NCBI GenBank assembly: GCA_049890215.1
Contig: JBMHBX010000052.1
Span: 1 to 6,890 of the forward strand
Length of the DNA: 6,890 nucleotides
From: UBA685 sp049890215
GTDB lineage: Bacteria; Pseudomonadota; Alphaproteobacteria; Puniceispirillales; Puniceispirillaceae
Reading direction: 5' to 3'
Of the stretch, positions 6,268 through 6,890 are shown piece after piece (within the stretch, counting starts at the first letter, position 1; every line of letters begins with the position of its first letter). The notes beneath the pieces were generated by a model that made no database searches, had not been told where the DNA came from, and saw only the letters and a list, made by a program, of their open reading frames with translations. The position numbers were made by a program, and so were the translations under genes.

Positions 6268-6774
6268 ATGGCACCGATAACACATAAAGACTGGATTGCC
6301 TTGCTTGAAGATCTGGCAGAAGAAGGCAGATGGCATGAGGCAGAAAGGCGCGCCTCAGAAGCATTATTGCGCTATCCGCACAGCGCAGCCCTTTATCATG
6401 CGCGCGCAAAGGCCAGAGAGGCGCGCGCTGATTATGAGGCAGCGATAGAAGATTATGACAAGGTCATTTTACTGGAGCCAGGCTATGCGACTGATCATAG
6501 TTATCGCGGCCTTGCCAAAGCACAGCTTGGCAAATATCAGGCGGCGATGGCTGATCATGATGCGGCGATCTCTCTTAATCCGCGAGACGCGCGTGTTTAT
6601 TGGGCCCGCGGGCGCACCAAAGCCATGATGTATGATTTCGAAGGCGCTCTGGCTGATTATGACAGATCGATTTCCTTGAACCCGAATAACCCTGACATCT
6701 ATCGCGATAAAGGCAAGGTGCGCATGGCCCTGAAAGAATCAGGAGAGCCAGACACATCGCCATCAAAGCCATGA
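6268..6774 (+). CDS. Small TPR-repeat protein
   Basis: This is a 168-residue protein from the preferred start. Seen: a degenerate helical pair at about 8-37, then three clear tetratricopeptide repeats at about 40-73, 74-107 and 108-141. They carry the usual spaced Ala/Gly/Tyr residues and end in LEPGY, LNPRD and LNPNN. A partial fourth unit follows and a short polar tail ends TSPSKP. There is no signal peptide or membrane segment, so it is probably a cytoplasmic protein-protein interaction scaffold; its partner is unknown. Start choice: three ATGs occur in a row (6262, 6265, 6268) after AGGAG at 6257-6261. Only the third has normal spacing (6 nt), and an in-frame TGA at 6253-6255 excludes an earlier start. 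It diverges from the helicase. Confidence 0.88.
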   Translation: MAPITHKDWIALLEDLAEEGRWHEAERRASEALLRYPHSAALYHARAKAREARADYEAAIEDYDKVILLEPGYATDHSYRGLAKAQLGKYQAAMADHDAAISLNPRDARVYWARGRTKAMMYDFEGALADYDRSISLNPNNPDIYRDKGKVRMALKESGEPDTSPSKP

Positions 6775-6807
6775 TGATATGACCGCAAATCAAGGGCAGC
6801 GCAAACA

Positions 6808-6828
6808 TGATAAGCAGATGAGTTATCA
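6808..6828 (+). repeat. Short inverted repeat ahead of the right-edge gene
   Basis: TGATAA (6808-6813) and TTATCA (6823-6828) can pair across a 9-base loop. The stem is AT-rich and lacks a T tract, so it is not a convincing terminator for the TPR gene. Its right arm touches an AGGAGG at 6828-6833. It may be a chance repeat or a weak leader structure. Confidence 0.25.
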
Positions 6829-6879
6829 GGAGGCTATCCCTTCTTATGACAAATAACATGAAAAGCAGGAGGTACATCC

Positions 6880-6890
6880 ATGTCACGAAG
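6880..6890 (+). CDS. Start of a gene at the right edge, possibly ribosomal protein L28
   Basis: An ATG at 6880 follows a perfect AGGAGG (6867-6872) with 7-nt spacing, and an in-frame TGA at 6859-6861 excludes an earlier start. Only Met-Ser-Arg and two bases (AG) of a fourth codon, either Arg or Ser, are visible. Alphaproteobacterial L28 (rpmB) commonly begins MSRR or MSR, and rpmB is, as I recall, often close to this helicase gene, so L28 is a reasonable guess. The visible bases alone do not prove it. Confidence 0.55.

Noticed and set aside
1..6890. CRISPR array, transposon, phage or defence island.
   Set aside because: No spaced repeat array, transposase, integrase or long terminal inverted repeat was seen, and the gene content is ordinary chromosomal housekeeping.

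Overview
The window looks like part of an alphaproteobacterial chromosome. The evidence is the gene set and order: a SUV3-like helicase, an S4-domain RNA-binding protein, a seven-iron ferredoxin (FdxA), CarD and an RpoH sigma factor whose closest recalled relatives are alphaproteobacterial RpoHII proteins. Base composition is roughly balanced by eye, lower in GC than many Rhodobacterales or Rhizobiales. I cannot assign a genus. No RNA gene, CRISPR array, insertion sequence or phage gene was seen.

Layout. Seven genes run on the minus strand, from right to left. First is the SUV3/MgpS-like RNA helicase (about 6043-3371), then an Hsp15-like S4-domain protein (3345-2956), a TerB-fold protein (2922-2452) and ferredoxin fdxA (2378-2040). 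The gaps are 25, 33 and 73 nt, which suits one operon, although a candidate sigma70 promoter lies just before fdxA. carD (1821-1318) comes next, with its own candidate promoter about 145-170 nt upstream, a structured leader and a strong intrinsic terminator. rpoH (1174-287) has its own leader and a strong ribosome binding site. It is followed after 34 nt by the start of a prolyl iminopeptidase gene that runs off the left edge. On the plus strand, diverging from the helicase, are a small TPR-repeat protein (6268-6774) and the first codons of another gene (6880 onward) that may encode ribosomal protein L28.

How the genes fit together. CarD (a partner of RNA polymerase at promoters) and RpoH (an alternative sigma factor) act in transcription. 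The helicase and S4 protein are RNA-handling factors, and the gene at the right edge may be ribosomal. FdxA is an electron carrier often linked to oxidative stress. This looks like a conserved housekeeping and stress neighbourhood, not an accessory island. I found no convincing undescribed system. The points most worth a second look are regulatory: the carD leader hairpin, the hairpin and palindrome in front of rpoH, a tandem 17-bp repeat before the TPR gene, and the TerB-fold gene placed between RNA-binding and ferredoxin genes.
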